Positions 50,760-61,976 of a DNA stretch of 64,000 nt are shown here, in pieces (within the stretch, counting starts at the first letter, position 1; each line of letters opens with the position of its first letter). The position numbers and the translations under genes were made by a program. The stretch is taken from contig DASSOG010000009.1 in the NCBI GenBank assembly GCA_035700805.1, positions 73,889 to 137,888 of the forward strand, given 5' to 3'. The notes under the pieces are model-generated. The model searched no databases. It worked only from the letters and a program-made list of their open reading frames with translations, and was not told the DNA's origin. The stretch is from JAGWRI01 sp035700805 (GTDB lineage Bacteria > Gemmatimonadota > Gemmatimonadetes > Gemmatimonadales > Gemmatimonadaceae).

Positions 50760-51770
50760 ATGGCAATTCGTGTAGGGATCAACGGGTTCGGGCGCATCGG
50801 GCGTCAAGTGTTGCGCGCGGCAAACGAGCAGGGCGCGACCGAACTGGAAATCGTGGCGGTGAACGACCTCACCGACACCCGGACCCTGGCCCACCTGCTG
50901 CATTACGACTCGGTGCACGGCACGTACGACGGCACCGTGTCCGCCGAGGCCGACGGCATCAAGGTGGATGGGCGGCTGGTGCGCGTGCTGGCGGAGAAGG
51001 ATCCGGCACGCCTGCCCTGGAAGGAGCTGGGAGTGGACGTGGTGCTTGAGTCCACGGGACGGTTCACCAAGGCGGACGACGCCCGCAAGCACCTGCAGGC
51101 CGGCGCGCGGAAGGTGGTGATTTCCGCGCCCGCCAAGGGCGAGGATATCACGGTGGTGATCGGGGTGAACAGCGATCGGTACGACCCGGCCCGCCATCAC
51201 ATTGTCTCCAACGCGTCGTGCACCACCAACTGCCTGGTGCCCATGGTGAAGGTGATCCGCGACGCGTTCGGGTTCGTGCGTGGCAGCATGACCACGGTGC
51301 ACAGTTACACCAACGACCAGAACATCCTGGACCTGCCGCACAAGGACCTGCGGCGCGCCCGTGCGGCCGCGGTGTCAATGATCCCCACGACGACGGGCGC
51401 GGCTAAGGCCACGGCGCTGGTGATCCCGGAGATCGCGGGCAAGATCGACGGCATCTCGGTGCGCGTGCCCACGCCGGATGTCTCATTCACCGACCTGGTG
51501 GTGGTGACGGAGCGGCCGACCACGGTGGAGGAAGTGAACGCGGCCTTCAAGACCGCGGCCGACGGGCCACTCAAGAGCATACTGCAATACACGGAAGAGG
51601 AGCTGGTGAGCGTCGACTACATCGGAAACCCGCGCTCCTGCATCCTCGATGCCAAGACCACGCGCGTCATTGACGGCAGCCTGGTGAAGGTCTGCGGCTG
51701 GTACGACAACGAGTGGGGGTACGCGTCACGGTGCGTGGACCTGCTGCGGCTGGTCGCGTCCAGGCTCTGA
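50760..51770 (+). CDS. gapA: Glyceraldehyde-3-phosphate dehydrogenase
   Basis: This glycolytic enzyme makes 1,3-bisphosphoglycerate. The 336-residue protein has the NAD fold IRVGINGFGRIGRQVLRA, catalytic Cys154 in NASCTTNCL, HSYTNDQNILD and the C-terminal WYDNEWGYASR. No Asp is fixed at the end of the second strand beyond the usual VAVNDLTD, so NAD use is expected. GGAG precedes the ATG at 50760. It begins a gapA-pgk-tpiA cluster. Confidence 0.96.
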   Translation: MAIRVGINGFGRIGRQVLRAANEQGATELEIVAVNDLTDTRTLAHLLHYDSVHGTYDGTVSAEADGIKVDGRLVRVLAEKDPARLPWKELGVDVVLESTGRFTKADDARKHLQAGARKVVISAPAKGEDITVVIGVNSDRYDPARHHIVSNASCTTNCLVPMVKVIRDAFGFVRGSMTTVHSYTNDQNILDLPHKDLRRARAAAVSMIPTTTGAAKATALVIPEIAGKIDGISVRVPTPDVSFTDLVVVTERPTTVEEVNAAFKTAADGPLKSILQYTEEELVSVDYIGNPRSCILDAKTTRVIDGSLVKVCGWYDNEWGYASRCVDLLRLVASRL

Positions 51771-51786
51771 GGTGATGGCCACCGCG

Positions 51787-52983
51787 ATGAACAAGCGGAC
51801 CGTGCGCGATCTCCCGGACGAGGTCACGCGCGGCCGCCGGGCCTTGGTACGCGTGGACTTCAACGTGCCGATGGAGTCGGGGCGCATCACCGACGACACG
51901 CGCATCCGGGCCGCGCTGCCCACCATTCGCTTCCTGCTGGAGCGCGGCGCGCGCCCCGTCCTGATCTCGCACCTGGGCCGGCCGAAGGGCCGCCCGGACG
52001 CGCAATATTCGCTGGCCCCGGTGGCCGGCAGGCTCCAGGAGTTGCTGGAGGGCCCGCGCGTGCTGTTCGTCGATGCCACGGTGGGCGAGCGGGCCGTCGC
52101 GGCCACGCGGGACGGGACCGCAGACGTCGTCCTGCTGGAGAACACGCGCTTCCTGGCGGGGGAGGAATCCAACGACGGCGCACTTTCACGCCAGCTCGCT
52201 GAACTCGGCGACTTCTACGTGGACGACGCGTTTGGCAGCGCGCACCGCGCGCACGCGTCCACCGAGGGCGTGGCGCACTGCCTCAGCCCCGCCGTGGCGG
52301 GGCTTTTGATGCAGAGGGAACTGGAATACCTCGGTACCGCGCTGGCGAACCCGAAGCAACCCTTCGTGGCGGTGCTGGGGGGCAGCAAGATCTCCGGCAA
52401 GATCGACGTGGTGGAGGCACTGCTTCCGCGGGTGGGCGCGCTGCTGGTGGGTGGCGCCATGGCCTGCACGTTCTTCAAGGCGATGGGCCTGGAAACGGGC
52501 ACGTCACTGGTGGAAGACGACCGCGTGGAGATGGCGCGCGAACTGCTGGCACGCGCCGGCACGCGCCTGATCCTGCCCCATGACGCCACCGTGGCGCCGT
52601 CCATCAGTGAACCGGGTAAGGCGCATGAGGTCAAGCGCAACGCCATCCCGGTGGGCGAGGCGATGCTCGACATCGGCCCCGACACGGCGGCGTCTTATTC
52701 CCGCGCCATCGCGTCGGCCCGGACGGTGCTCTGGAACGGGCCGATGGGCGTATTCGAAACGCCCCCCTTCGATGCCGGGACCCGCGCCATTGCCAGGGCC
52801 ATGGCGGCCGTCACGGAGAAGGGCGCCACGACCATCGTGGGTGGTGGCGATTCCGCCGCGGCCGTCGAGGCCGAGGGCCTCGCGGATCGGATGAGCCACG
52901 TCTCCACCGGCGGTGGCGCCGCGCTGGAGTTCCTGGAGGGCCGCACACTGCCTGGGGTGGCCGTGCTGGACGACGCGCCATGA
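51787..52983 (+). CDS. pgk: Phosphoglycerate kinase
   Basis: The enzyme moves the acyl phosphate of 1,3-bisphosphoglycerate to ADP. The 398-residue protein has VRVDFNVPMESGRITDDTRI, LISHLGRPKG, LENTRFLAGEESND and the C-terminal GGGDSAAAVEAEG. The ATG at 51787 was chosen because MNKRTVRDL is the family start and GAGGTG lies about ten bases upstream. ATG 51775 or GTG 51772 would add four or five residues. It overlaps tpiA by four bases. Confidence 0.95.
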   Translation: MNKRTVRDLPDEVTRGRRALVRVDFNVPMESGRITDDTRIRAALPTIRFLLERGARPVLISHLGRPKGRPDAQYSLAPVAGRLQELLEGPRVLFVDATVGERAVAATRDGTADVVLLENTRFLAGEESNDGALSRQLAELGDFYVDDAFGSAHRAHASTEGVAHCLSPAVAGLLMQRELEYLGTALANPKQPFVAVLGGSKISGKIDVVEALLPRVGALLVGGAMACTFFKAMGLETGTSLVEDDRVEMARELLARAGTRLILPHDATVAPSISEPGKAHEVKRNAIPVGEAMLDIGPDTAASYSRAIASARTVLWNGPMGVFETPPFDAGTRAIARAMAAVTEKGATTIVGGGDSAAAVEAEGLADRMSHVSTGGGAALEFLEGRTLPGVAVLDDAP

Positions 52984-53729
52984 TTCGCACGCCGATTTTT
53001 GCCGCGAACTGGAAGATGAACCACGGGCCAAGCGAGGCGCGCGCGTTCCTGAAGATATTCTGCGATCGGTATAGCCCCCGCGACGATCGAACGGTCGTGT
53101 TCTTCCCGTCCGCCCTGGCGTTTGCCGCGGCGCGCGAAGGGGCAGGGGCGCGCCAGGACTTTGCGTTCGGCGTCCAGAACATCGGTACGGAACCCAGCGG
53201 CGCCTTTACCGGCGAGAACTCAGCCTCGATGGCGCAGGATGCCGGTGCGACGTGGGTACTGGTGGGCCATTCGGAGCGCCGCCATGTATTCGGGGAAACT
53301 GATGAACAGACGGCCGCCAAGTGCGCCATGGCCATGGAGGCCGGCCTCACCCCCATGCTCTGCGTGGGAGAGACCCTGGCGCAGCGCGAGGCAGGCGAGA
53401 CGGACGCCGTGGTGGTCGCCCAGTTGACCGCGGGGTTGCACCGCCTCTCACCCGCGCAACGCAACCAGGTGGTGATTGCGTACGAACCGGTCTGGGCCAT
53501 CGGAACGGGGCGGAATGCCACCCCCGCCGACGCGTCGGCGGTCCATCGCACGCTCGGCGCCGAGCTCAGCCGGCTGGGCGTGACGGGCGGCGTGCCGGTA
53601 CTCTACGGGGGAAGCGTGAACCCCCGGAACGCCGCCGCGCTGCTGGAAGCGACGGGCGTGGATGGCCTCCTGGTCGGGGGGGCTAGCCTGGATCCGGAGA
53701 GCTGGCTGGCGGTGGTGTCGGCCACGTGA
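52980..53729 (+). CDS. tpiA: Triose-phosphate isomerase
   Basis: The 249-residue TIM-barrel enzyme has catalytic Lys12 (AANWKMN), the His electrophile in GHSERR and the base Glu in AYEPVWAIGTG. The phosphate loop is YGGSVNPRNA and the end is DGLLVGGASLDPE. It is coupled to pgk by ATGA. The secG promoter follows within about 25 bases, as expected for the conserved tpiA-secG neighbourhood. Confidence 0.96.
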   Translation: MIRTPIFAANWKMNHGPSEARAFLKIFCDRYSPRDDRTVVFFPSALAFAAAREGAGARQDFAFGVQNIGTEPSGAFTGENSASMAQDAGATWVLVGHSERRHVFGETDEQTAAKCAMAMEAGLTPMLCVGETLAQREAGETDAVVVAQLTAGLHRLSPAQRNQVVIAYEPVWAIGTGRNATPADASAVHRTLGAELSRLGVTGGVPVLYGGSVNPRNAAALLEATGVDGLLVGGASLDPESWLAVVSAT

Positions 53730-53751
53730 GTTCCGCCGCAAGGCGCGTGAC

Positions 53752-53780
53752 TTGACGCAGTAGGCTAAGTCTTGTGATAT
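53752..53780 (+). promoter_or_regulatory. Sigma-70-type promoter for secG
   Basis: TTGACG and TGATAT are 17 bases apart, with the start codon 43 bases after the -10 box. Confidence 0.6.
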
Positions 53781-53823
53781 TTGTGGCTTACGTCGCTTCA
53801 TCCACACCAAGGTCAGGATCCAG

Positions 53824-54228
53824 ATGCTGTACAAGTTTCTCGTCTCGCTGCTCGTGCTGGACAGCTTCATCCTGCTGGTTGCCATCCTGCTGCAGGCGGC
53901 GCAGGGCGGCGGCCTTGCCGCCACGTTCGGCGGCGTGAGCAGCTCCGCCGACACGCTGTTCGGCAGCCGCCAGACCAGCACCCTGCTCACCAAGGCATCG
54001 TGGTGGGGCGGTGGAATCTTCCTCGCTCTGGCTTTCGTGCTTTCGCTGGCGTCCACGCAGAGCGCGGCGCCGGAGTCGGTGCTGGACAACGCCTTCCCGA
54101 ATGCGCCGGTACAGGCCGCTCCGGGGACGGGCGGCGCCGGGGGGGCTCAGCCGGCCGTCCCGCTGCCCACGACTACGCAAACTACTCCGCCGGTCACCAA
54201 GCCACCGGCTGATTCCAAGAAGCTCTGA
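53824..54228 (+). CDS. secG: Preprotein translocase subunit SecG
   Basis: The 134-residue inner-membrane protein has two helices (about 5-22 and 58-77). Between them is the SecG loop LLQAAQGGGLAATFGGVSSSADTLFGSR. The C-terminal tail of about 50 residues is rich in Pro, Ala and Thr, longer than in E. coli, and probably unstructured. SecG helps SecYEA-driven export. The tpiA-secG order supports the call. Confidence 0.93.
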   Translation: MLYKFLVSLLVLDSFILLVAILLQAAQGGGLAATFGGVSSSADTLFGSRQTSTLLTKASWWGGGIFLALAFVLSLASTQSAAPESVLDNAFPNAPVQAAPGTGGAGGAQPAVPLPTTTQTTPPVTKPPADSKKL

Positions 54229-54238
54229 CGGACGAACG

Positions 54239-55372
54239 GTGAACGGTTTCCAGTTCCAACCGGGGTTCCTCCTCCTCGAGGACGGAACCCTTTTTCACGG
54301 CGCCATCCACGGCGCGCAGCGCGGCACCGTGGCCGAAGTGGTGTTCACCACGAACATGAGCGGGTATCAGGAGGTGTTCACCGATCCCTCCTACCGCGGG
54401 CAGGTGGTGGTGATGACCGCGCCGATGATCGGCAACTACGGCATCAATGACGACGACCCGGAGTCCGCGGGGGTCCAGGTGGCGGGCGTGGTCGTGCGCG
54501 AGCTCTCAGCCACTTACTCGAACTGGCGCGCCACGGGCGACCTGGCGTCGTGGCTGGGCCGGGCGAATGTGCCGATCCTGAGCGAAGTGGATACGCGCCG
54601 GCTCACGCGCCATCTGCGCACGGCCGGCGTCATGCGCGGGGTGCTGGGCGTGGGGGAGGAGCCGGATTCCGCCGCCCGAGCTGCATTGGACGCGTGTCCG
54701 TCCATGGAAGGGCTGGACCTGGCCTCGCAGGTCACCACCCGTGAGCCGTACACCTGGGGTCCCGCCGACGCGCGCCGCCATATCGTGGCGTACGACTTCG
54801 GCATCAAGCGCAACATCCTGCGGCTCTTTGAGTCGCACGACTGCCGGGTCACCGTGGTGCCGGCCGAGACGCCGGCCAGCGAAGTGCTGGCCATGCACCC
54901 CGATGGCGTTTTCCTGGCCAACGGCCCGGGCGATCCGGCCGCGGTCACCTATGCCATCCGGAACGTGAGGGAAATTGCGGATTCGGGGACGCCGATCTTC
55001 GGCATCTGCCTGGGTCACCAGATCCTGGCGCTGGCGTTTGGCGGGCAGACCGAGAAGATGCCCTACGGTCACCGGGGCGGGAATCACCCGGTGAAGGTGG
55101 TGGCCACCGGCCAGGTGCTCATCACCTCGCAGAACCACGGATTTGCCGTGGCCGGCACCGAGGCGGGCATCCCCGGGGCGCCGTCGCTCGAGGTCACTCA
55201 TGTAAACCTTAACGACGGCTCCATAGAGGGCTTGCGGCACAAGGAGTTACCGATTTTCGCGGTGCAATACCACCCCGAGGCGGCTCCTGGACCTCATGAT
55301 GCTCGGCCGCTGTTCAATCAATTCATGGATGTCGTGCAGGCGCGGGGTGCGCGAAAGCTCACAAACTCTTGA
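54239..55372 (+). CDS. carA: Carbamoyl-phosphate synthase small subunit
   Basis: The subunit hydrolyses glutamine and passes ammonia to CarB for arginine and pyrimidine synthesis. The 377-residue protein has the N-terminal CarA domain (LLLEDGTLFHGAIHGA, TNMSGYQEVFTDPSY) and a class I amidotransferase domain. The latter has nucleophile Cys257 in FGICLGHQ and the His/Glu pair in QYHPEAAPGPHDA. The start is the GTG at 54239. CarB is not adjacent. Confidence 0.95.
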   Translation: MNGFQFQPGFLLLEDGTLFHGAIHGAQRGTVAEVVFTTNMSGYQEVFTDPSYRGQVVVMTAPMIGNYGINDDDPESAGVQVAGVVVRELSATYSNWRATGDLASWLGRANVPILSEVDTRRLTRHLRTAGVMRGVLGVGEEPDSAARAALDACPSMEGLDLASQVTTREPYTWGPADARRHIVAYDFGIKRNILRLFESHDCRVTVVPAETPASEVLAMHPDGVFLANGPGDPAAVTYAIRNVREIADSGTPIFGICLGHQILALAFGGQTEKMPYGHRGGNHPVKVVATGQVLITSQNHGFAVAGTEAGIPGAPSLEVTHVNLNDGSIEGLRHKELPIFAVQYHPEAAPGPHDARPLFNQFMDVVQARGARKLTNS

Positions 55373-55398
55373 CACACAACGCTTAACGTCCATAAGTT
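55369..55398 (+). promoter_or_regulatory. Sigma-70-type promoter for the HU gene
   Basis: TTGACA and TAAGTT are 18 bases apart. The -35 box overlaps the carA stop codon, and the gene starts 45 bases after the -10 box. Confidence 0.65.
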
Positions 55399-55443
55399 CG
55401 GTGTGCGCCAACGCTTCCGGGCGCCCCACCTTGAGGCACTTCA

Positions 55444-55773
55444 ATGACCAAAGCCGACCTGGTCGAGCGAGTGACGACGCAGATTGCCCAGACCGCCGGA
55501 CCCATGATCTCAAAGAAGGACTGCGCTCGTGTGGTCGACGCCTTCCTCGACGCGATCAAGGAAGCGCTCCACGACCAGCAGAACATCGAGGTGCGGGGCT
55601 TCGGAACGTTCAAGATCCGGCACCGGAAGACCCGCATGGCGCGGAATCCGCGCACCGGCGCACCCGTGGAAGTGTCGGCCCGTCCCGTTCCAGTGTTCAA
55701 GCCCTCCAAGGAGTTGCGCGCCCTCGTGGCGGACGTGACGCCCCTGGACTCGGTGCCCGTCGGCAAGTCCTGA
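55444..55773 (+). CDS. HU/IHF-family DNA-binding protein
   Basis: The 109-residue nucleoid protein has MTKADLVERV at the start, the arm segment VRGFGTFKIRHRKTRMARNPRTGAPVEV with the conserved Pro-containing loop (ARNPRTG), and FKPSKELRALV after it. About 12 extra residues follow the usual end. Sequence alone does not separate HU from IHF. It has its own strong promoter, as expected for an abundant protein. Confidence 0.92.
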   Translation: MTKADLVERVTTQIAQTAGPMISKKDCARVVDAFLDAIKEALHDQQNIEVRGFGTFKIRHRKTRMARNPRTGAPVEVSARPVPVFKPSKELRALVADVTPLDSVPVGKS

Positions 55774-55809
55774 ACCCCCCCGGTCGGTCCGCAGGCTAGG
55801 ATTCAAGCG

Positions 55810-56052
55810 ATGAACGTTCGCGTGCTCCTCTTTGCCTCGTATGCGGACGCGGCTGGCGTGTCGGAGCTCCGGGTGGAGGTCACTCCCGGCGCCACGGTGG
55901 GCGAGCTGGTGGAACGCGTGCGGCAGCGGCTTGGCTCGGCCACACTCCCTCCGCAACCCCTGGTAGCCGTGAATCAGGTGTACGCGCGCGCTGACCTCAG
56001 GGTGGCCGAGGCGGACGAGGTAGCCATCATCCCACCCGTGGCAGGCGGCTGA
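55810..56052 (+). CDS. moaD: Molybdopterin synthase sulfur carrier subunit MoaD
   Basis: The 80-residue ubiquitin-like protein ends in the GG needed for thiocarboxylate formation (IIPPVAGG). VRVLLFASYADAAG and VAVNQVYARADLRVAEADEVAIIPPV match the family. Its stop shares a base with the moaE start (TGATG), so the two subunits of molybdopterin synthase are made together. Confidence 0.93.
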   Translation: MNVRVLLFASYADAAGVSELRVEVTPGATVGELVERVRQRLGSATLPPQPLVAVNQVYARADLRVAEADEVAIIPPVAGG

Positions 56053-56495
56053 TGCGGTCCGCCATCGTCCGGCGACCACTCGATGCCGCGGCGCTCATGG
56101 CCGAGGTGGCGGGCGCGCGCCATGGAGCGGTGATCCTCTTTGTGGGTACCGTGCGCGAGTCCAACGAGGGCCGGATGGTGACGGGCATCGAATACTCCGC
56201 GTATGATGCGATGGCTGAGCGGGAGCTGGCCGGCATCCTGGCGGAAGTGGCCGCCGCGCATGAGGGGGTGGACATGGTCGTGGAGCATCGTGTTGGGGAA
56301 CTGGCCATCGGGGACGCGAGCGTGGTGGTGGCCGTGGCGCATGCTCACCGGGGCGAGGCGTACGCCGCTTCACGGCAGGTGATCGAGGAACTCAAGCGCC
56401 GGGTGCCCATCTGGAAGCGGGAACACTACGCCGACGGGACACGCGAGTGGGTGCACGCGCATTCGACCGCATCGGTCGTGGAGGCCGGGACATGA
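56052..56495 (+). CDS. moaE: Molybdopterin synthase catalytic subunit MoaE
   Basis: MoaE puts sulfur from MoaD onto precursor Z to make molybdopterin. The 147-residue protein has GAVILFVGTVRESNEGRMVTGIEYSAYDAMAERELAGI. The catalytic-Lys region is VIEELKRRVPIWKREHYADGTREWV, with HRVGELAIGDASVVVAV between. It overlaps moaA by four bases. Confidence 0.94.
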   Translation: MRSAIVRRPLDAAALMAEVAGARHGAVILFVGTVRESNEGRMVTGIEYSAYDAMAERELAGILAEVAAAHEGVDMVVEHRVGELAIGDASVVVAVAHAHRGEAYAASRQVIEELKRRVPIWKREHYADGTREWVHAHSTASVVEAGT

Positions 56496-57475
56496 GCGTC
56501 ACGCTGCGCGACCAGTTCGGGCGGAGCATCGAGTACCTGCGCATCTCGGTGACTGACCGATGCAACTTCCGGTGCCTGTATTGCATGCCCGCAGCCGGCC
56601 TGCAGTGGCTGCCCAGGGCCGACCTTCTCACATACGAAGAGATTGCGGACGCGGTGGGCCAGTTGGCCCCGCTGGGGTTGCGGCGCCTGCGGATCACGGG
56701 CGGGGAGCCTACGATCCGGCCGGACCTGGAGCGGCTGGTGGCGATGTTGCGGGCGGTGCCGGAAATCGAGGACATCGCGCTGTCCACCAACGGCGTACGC
56801 CTGGAGAAGCTGGCGCCGACACTCCGCGCGGCGGGCCTGGACCGCGTGAATATCAGCGCCGACAGCCTGCGCGCCGAGCGCATTGCCGCCATCGCACGAC
56901 GCAACCTGGGGCTCGACCCGGTGCGCGCGGCGCTGGCGGCGGAGCGGGCAGGGCTGGCGCCCATCAAGATCAACGTGGTGGTGATGCGGGGCATCAACGA
57001 TGACGAGGTGGAGGATTTTGCGCGCCTGACGGTGGAGCATCCGTGGCACGTGCGGTTTATCGAGTTGATGCCGGTGGGTGACATGCGCGAACTCACGTGG
57101 GAGCATGTGGTGCCGAGTGATGAAGTCCTGGCGCGCATTGGCCGCCTGGGGCGGCTCGTGCCGTCGTCGGGGCCGCCGCGCGGCAATGGACCGGCGGCGT
57201 ACCATGCATTCGAGGGAGCGGCCGGCACCATTGGCCTCATCACGCCGATGACGCACACCTACTGCGGGTCGTGCAACCGGGTGCGGTTGACGGCGGACGG
57301 GCGACTGCGCACGTGCCTGTTCGGGACGCACGAAGTGGACCTCCGCACGCCGTTGCGCGCGCACGAACCGCTGGAGCCATTCTTCCGCCGGGCGCTGGCG
57401 GAGAAGCCGCGCGAGCATGCGCTGCTGCAGATGAAGGTGGGCGGGCTCAAGGCGCTGTCGCAGGTGGGTGGATAG
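56492..57475 (+). CDS. moaA: GTP 3',8-cyclase MoaA
   Basis: This radical-SAM enzyme starts molybdenum cofactor synthesis. The 327-residue protein has the SAM-cluster motif CNFRCLYC (C-x3-C-x2-C), RITGGEPTIRPDL, and the C-terminal cluster CGSCNRVRLTADGRLRTCL. It ends in GG, as active MoaA does. MoaC and MoeA are not in the window. The enzymes that use the cofactor are not present here either. Confidence 0.95.
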   Translation: MSVTLRDQFGRSIEYLRISVTDRCNFRCLYCMPAAGLQWLPRADLLTYEEIADAVGQLAPLGLRRLRITGGEPTIRPDLERLVAMLRAVPEIEDIALSTNGVRLEKLAPTLRAAGLDRVNISADSLRAERIAAIARRNLGLDPVRAALAAERAGLAPIKINVVVMRGINDDEVEDFARLTVEHPWHVRFIELMPVGDMRELTWEHVVPSDEVLARIGRLGRLVPSSGPPRGNGPAAYHAFEGAAGTIGLITPMTHTYCGSCNRVRLTADGRLRTCLFGTHEVDLRTPLRAHEPLEPFFRRALAEKPREHALLQMKVGGLKALSQVGG

Positions 57476-57479
57476 CCGC

Positions 57480-57496
57480 CGCGAGCGTTGCTCGCG
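57480..57496 (+). terminator. Hairpin after moaA
   Basis: CGCGAGC and GCTCGCG pair around GTT, just after the moaA stop. There is no T tract, and it overlaps the -35 region of the mdh promoter, so termination is uncertain. Confidence 0.35.
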
Positions 57497-57516
57497 CCGA
57501 TGCACCGGAATAGGTT
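57488..57516 (+). promoter_or_regulatory. Possible promoter for mdh
   Basis: TTGCTC and TAGGTT are 17 bases apart, 39 bases before the mdh start codon. Confidence 0.4.
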
Positions 57517-57555
57517 ACGAACGTTCATCTCAACTTCTTCTTCCCGAAGAGAAAA

Positions 57556-58485
57556 ATGGTCAACAAGATCACCGTGGTGGGCGCAGGAAACGTCGGAGCG
57601 ACGGCCGCCCAGCGCGTGGCAGAAAAGGAACTGGCCCGCACCGTTGTCATGGTGGACGTGGCCGAGGGCATTCCGCAGGGCAAGGCGCTGGACCAGTGGG
57701 AATCCGCGCCCATCGAGGGATTCGATACGCGCGTAGTCGGCACCAACGGCTATGACGAGACCGCCGGCTCGGAACTGGTGATCATCACGGCCGGAATCGC
57801 GCGCAAGCCGGGCATGTCGCGCGACGACCTGCTCAATACCAATGCCGGGATCGTCAAGTCGGTGAGCGAACAGGTCAAGGCGACGTCACCGAACGCCATC
57901 CTCATCATCGTCTCGAACCCGCTGGACGTGATGGCGTACGTGGCCAAGGAAGTCACGGGCTTCCCGCGCGAACGGGTGATCGGCATGGCGGGAGTGCTCG
58001 ACACGGCGCGCTACCGCGCGTTCCTGGCCGAGGCCATGGACGTGTCGGTCAAGGACATCCAGGCCATGGTGCTGGGCGGGCACGGCGATACGATGGTGCC
58101 GTTGATTTCCTACACGACCGTGAGCGGCATCCCGGTGACGCAGTTGATGGACCGCAGCAAGCTGGACGCCATCGTCGCGCGCACGCGCACCGGCGGCGGC
58201 GAGATCGTGAAGCACCTGAAGACGGGCTCCGCGTTCTATGCGCCGTCCGCGGGCGCGGTGCAGATGGCCGAGGCCATTGTCCGCGACCAGAAGCGCATCC
58301 TGCCGTGCGCCGCGTGGCTGGAGGGCGAGTACGGCCAGAAGGGAATCTTCCTGGGCGTGCCGTGCAAGCTGGGGCGCAAGGGGCTGGAGCGCATCATCGA
58401 GGTGGAACTCACCGCGGACGAGCGCGACGCACTGGCCAAGAGCGCTGACGCCGTGCGCGGCCCGATGAAGGCCGTCAAGCTGTAA
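57556..58485 (+). CDS. mdh: Malate dehydrogenase (LDH-like type)
   Basis: The enzyme oxidises malate to oxaloacetate with NAD. The 309-residue protein has KITVVGAGNVGATAAQRVAEKEL, ITAGIARKPGMSRDDLL, in which the Arg after GIA selects malate over lactate, SNPLDVMAYVA and GGHGDTMVPL with the catalytic His. This LDH-like tetrameric form is common in Bacteroidota, Chlorobiota and Gemmatimonadota. It is followed by a large hairpin and then the succinate dehydrogenase operon. Confidence 0.95.
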   Translation: MVNKITVVGAGNVGATAAQRVAEKELARTVVMVDVAEGIPQGKALDQWESAPIEGFDTRVVGTNGYDETAGSELVIITAGIARKPGMSRDDLLNTNAGIVKSVSEQVKATSPNAILIIVSNPLDVMAYVAKEVTGFPRERVIGMAGVLDTARYRAFLAEAMDVSVKDIQAMVLGGHGDTMVPLISYTTVSGIPVTQLMDRSKLDAIVARTRTGGGEIVKHLKTGSAFYAPSAGAVQMAEAIVRDQKRILPCAAWLEGEYGQKGIFLGVPCKLGRKGLERIIEVELTADERDALAKSADAVRGPMKAVKL

Positions 58486-58492
58486 GGGGGGC

Positions 58493-58536
58493 GCGGCGGG
58501 TGGGACGGCGGCGCGAGCCGCGGGCCCACGCGCCGC
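58493..58536 (+). terminator. Large two-tier hairpin between mdh and sdhC
   Basis: A 12-position outer stem (GCGGCGGGTGGG with CCCACGCGCCGC, one G/G mismatch) encloses a 5-bp stem with a GCGA tetraloop (58513-58516). There is no T tract. It may end mdh transcripts or protect mRNA ends. Confidence 0.5.
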
Positions 58537-58570
58537 ATCCTGGACGCATTTACCCGAACCTACCGTAGCG

Positions 58571-59254
58571 ATGCGCCGGTTCATCACGCTCTATCGATCC
58601 ACGATCGGAAAGAAGATCATCATGTCGGTGACGGGGCTGCTGTTCATCGGCTTCGTCATCGCGCACATGATCGGGAACCTCCAGATCTTCGTGGGGCAGG
58701 ACAAGTTCGACGGGTACGCGGCGATGCTGCATGGCCCCCTGGGGGATGCCCTGTGGGCGCTCAGGATCATCCTGTTCGTGGCGGTGATCCTGCACATCAC
58801 GATGGCGTGGCAGCTCGCGCGCCGGGCGCGAGCCGCGCGACCGGTGGGGTATCACAAGCGCGACCCGCAGGTGTCCACGCTGGCGTCGCGGACCATGCGA
58901 TGGGGCGGGGTGCTGATCGCCGCGTTCATCGTGTTCCACATCCTGCACTTCACCATCGGGGCCATTGATCCCGCGCACGCCTTCAACCGGGCGGATGCGA
59001 TGGGACGCCACGACATCTACGGGAACGTGGTGGCCAGCTTTCGCATCTGGTGGGTCTCACTCCTTTACGTCGTGTCGATGATCGTCCTGGGATTCCACCT
59101 GTGGCATGGCGCGTGGAGTTCACCGCGTTCGCTCGGCGTGGCGCATCCGTCGGAGCATCCGCGCCGACGCCGGCTGTCGGCCATCATCGCCATTGGCGTC
59201 TCGGTCGGTTTCATCCTCGTGCCGGTGGCGGTGTTCACCGGGCTGGTGCATTAG
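58571..59254 (+). CDS. sdhC: Succinate dehydrogenase cytochrome b subunit, B type
   Basis: The 227-residue single membrane anchor has five helices. It carries buried His residues (AHMIGNLQ, ILHITMAW, FHILHFT, GFHLWHGAW) that bind two hemes b. One large anchor, rather than separate SdhC and SdhD, is the type B arrangement of menaquinone-using organisms. MSVTGLLFIGFVIAHMIGNL is typical of the Bacteroidota and epsilon-type group. It is followed by sdhA after two bases, then sdhB. Confidence 0.92.
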   Translation: MRRFITLYRSTIGKKIIMSVTGLLFIGFVIAHMIGNLQIFVGQDKFDGYAAMLHGPLGDALWALRIILFVAVILHITMAWQLARRARAARPVGYHKRDPQVSTLASRTMRWGGVLIAAFIVFHILHFTIGAIDPAHAFNRADAMGRHDIYGNVVASFRIWWVSLLYVVSMIVLGFHLWHGAWSSPRSLGVAHPSEHPRRRRLSAIIAIGVSVGFILVPVAVFTGLVH

Positions 59255-59256
59255 CC

Positions 59257-61166
<1,910 letters not shown>

Positions 61167-61170
<4 letters not shown>

Positions 61171-61940
61171 ACATCACGCTGCACGTCTGGCGACAGGCCG
61201 GGCCCACCGCGGCCGGCCGGTTCGAGCGTTACGTGGCCCGTGACATCAGCGCGGACATGTCGTTCCTGGAGATGCTGGACGTCGTGAACGAGGCGCTGAT
61301 CGGCGAAGACAAGGAACCCATCGCGTTCGATCACGACTGCCGGGAAGGCATCTGCGGCATGTGCGGCATGATGATCAACGGCGTGGCGCACGGGCCCATG
61401 AAGCTCACCACCACCTGCCAGCTCCACATGCGGAGCTTCAAGGACGGCGACGAACTGTGGATCGAGCCGTGGCGGTCGCGCGCCTTCCGCGTGGAGAAGG
61501 ACCTGGTGGTGGATCGCAGCGCCTTTGACCGGATCATCCAGGCGGGTGGCTACATCAGCGTGGACACCGGGGCGCCGCAGGACGCCAACGCCATTCCGAT
61601 CGCCAAGCAGGACTCCGATGACGCGATGGACGCGGCGGCGTGCATCGGATGCGGCGCGTGCGTGGCGGCGTGTCCCAATGGCTCGGCGTCATTGTTCACG
61701 GCCGCGAAGATCGGACACCTGGGGCTGCTGCCGCAGGGCCAGCCGGAGCGCGACCGCCGCGCGCTGCGCATGGTGGCGCAGATGGACCTGGAGCATTTCG
61801 GGCACTGCACGTTCTTTGGTGAGTGCCAGGAAGCGTGCCCCAAGGGCATCAGCATCGACTTCATTGCACGGATGAACCGCGACTTCCTGGCGGCGGCCAG
61901 CCGGGAGCGCGAGGAGAAGGCACTGGCGGGCGCCGGCTGA
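61167..61940 (+). CDS. sdhB: Succinate dehydrogenase iron-sulfur subunit
   Basis: The 257-residue protein passes electrons from FAD to the quinone site. The [2Fe-2S] cysteines are in CREGICGMCGMMINGV...CQL, the [4Fe-4S] motif is CIGCGACVAACP, and the [3Fe-4S] cluster uses CTFFGECQEACPKG. The GTG at 61167 overlaps sdhA. The last residues (ALAGAG) lie in the first copy of an 18-bp direct repeat whose second copy is part of the downstream terminator. Confidence 0.95.
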
Positions 61941-61976
61941 GCACTGCCGGCTGCCGGGTCGGGTGCCTGCTGGGCA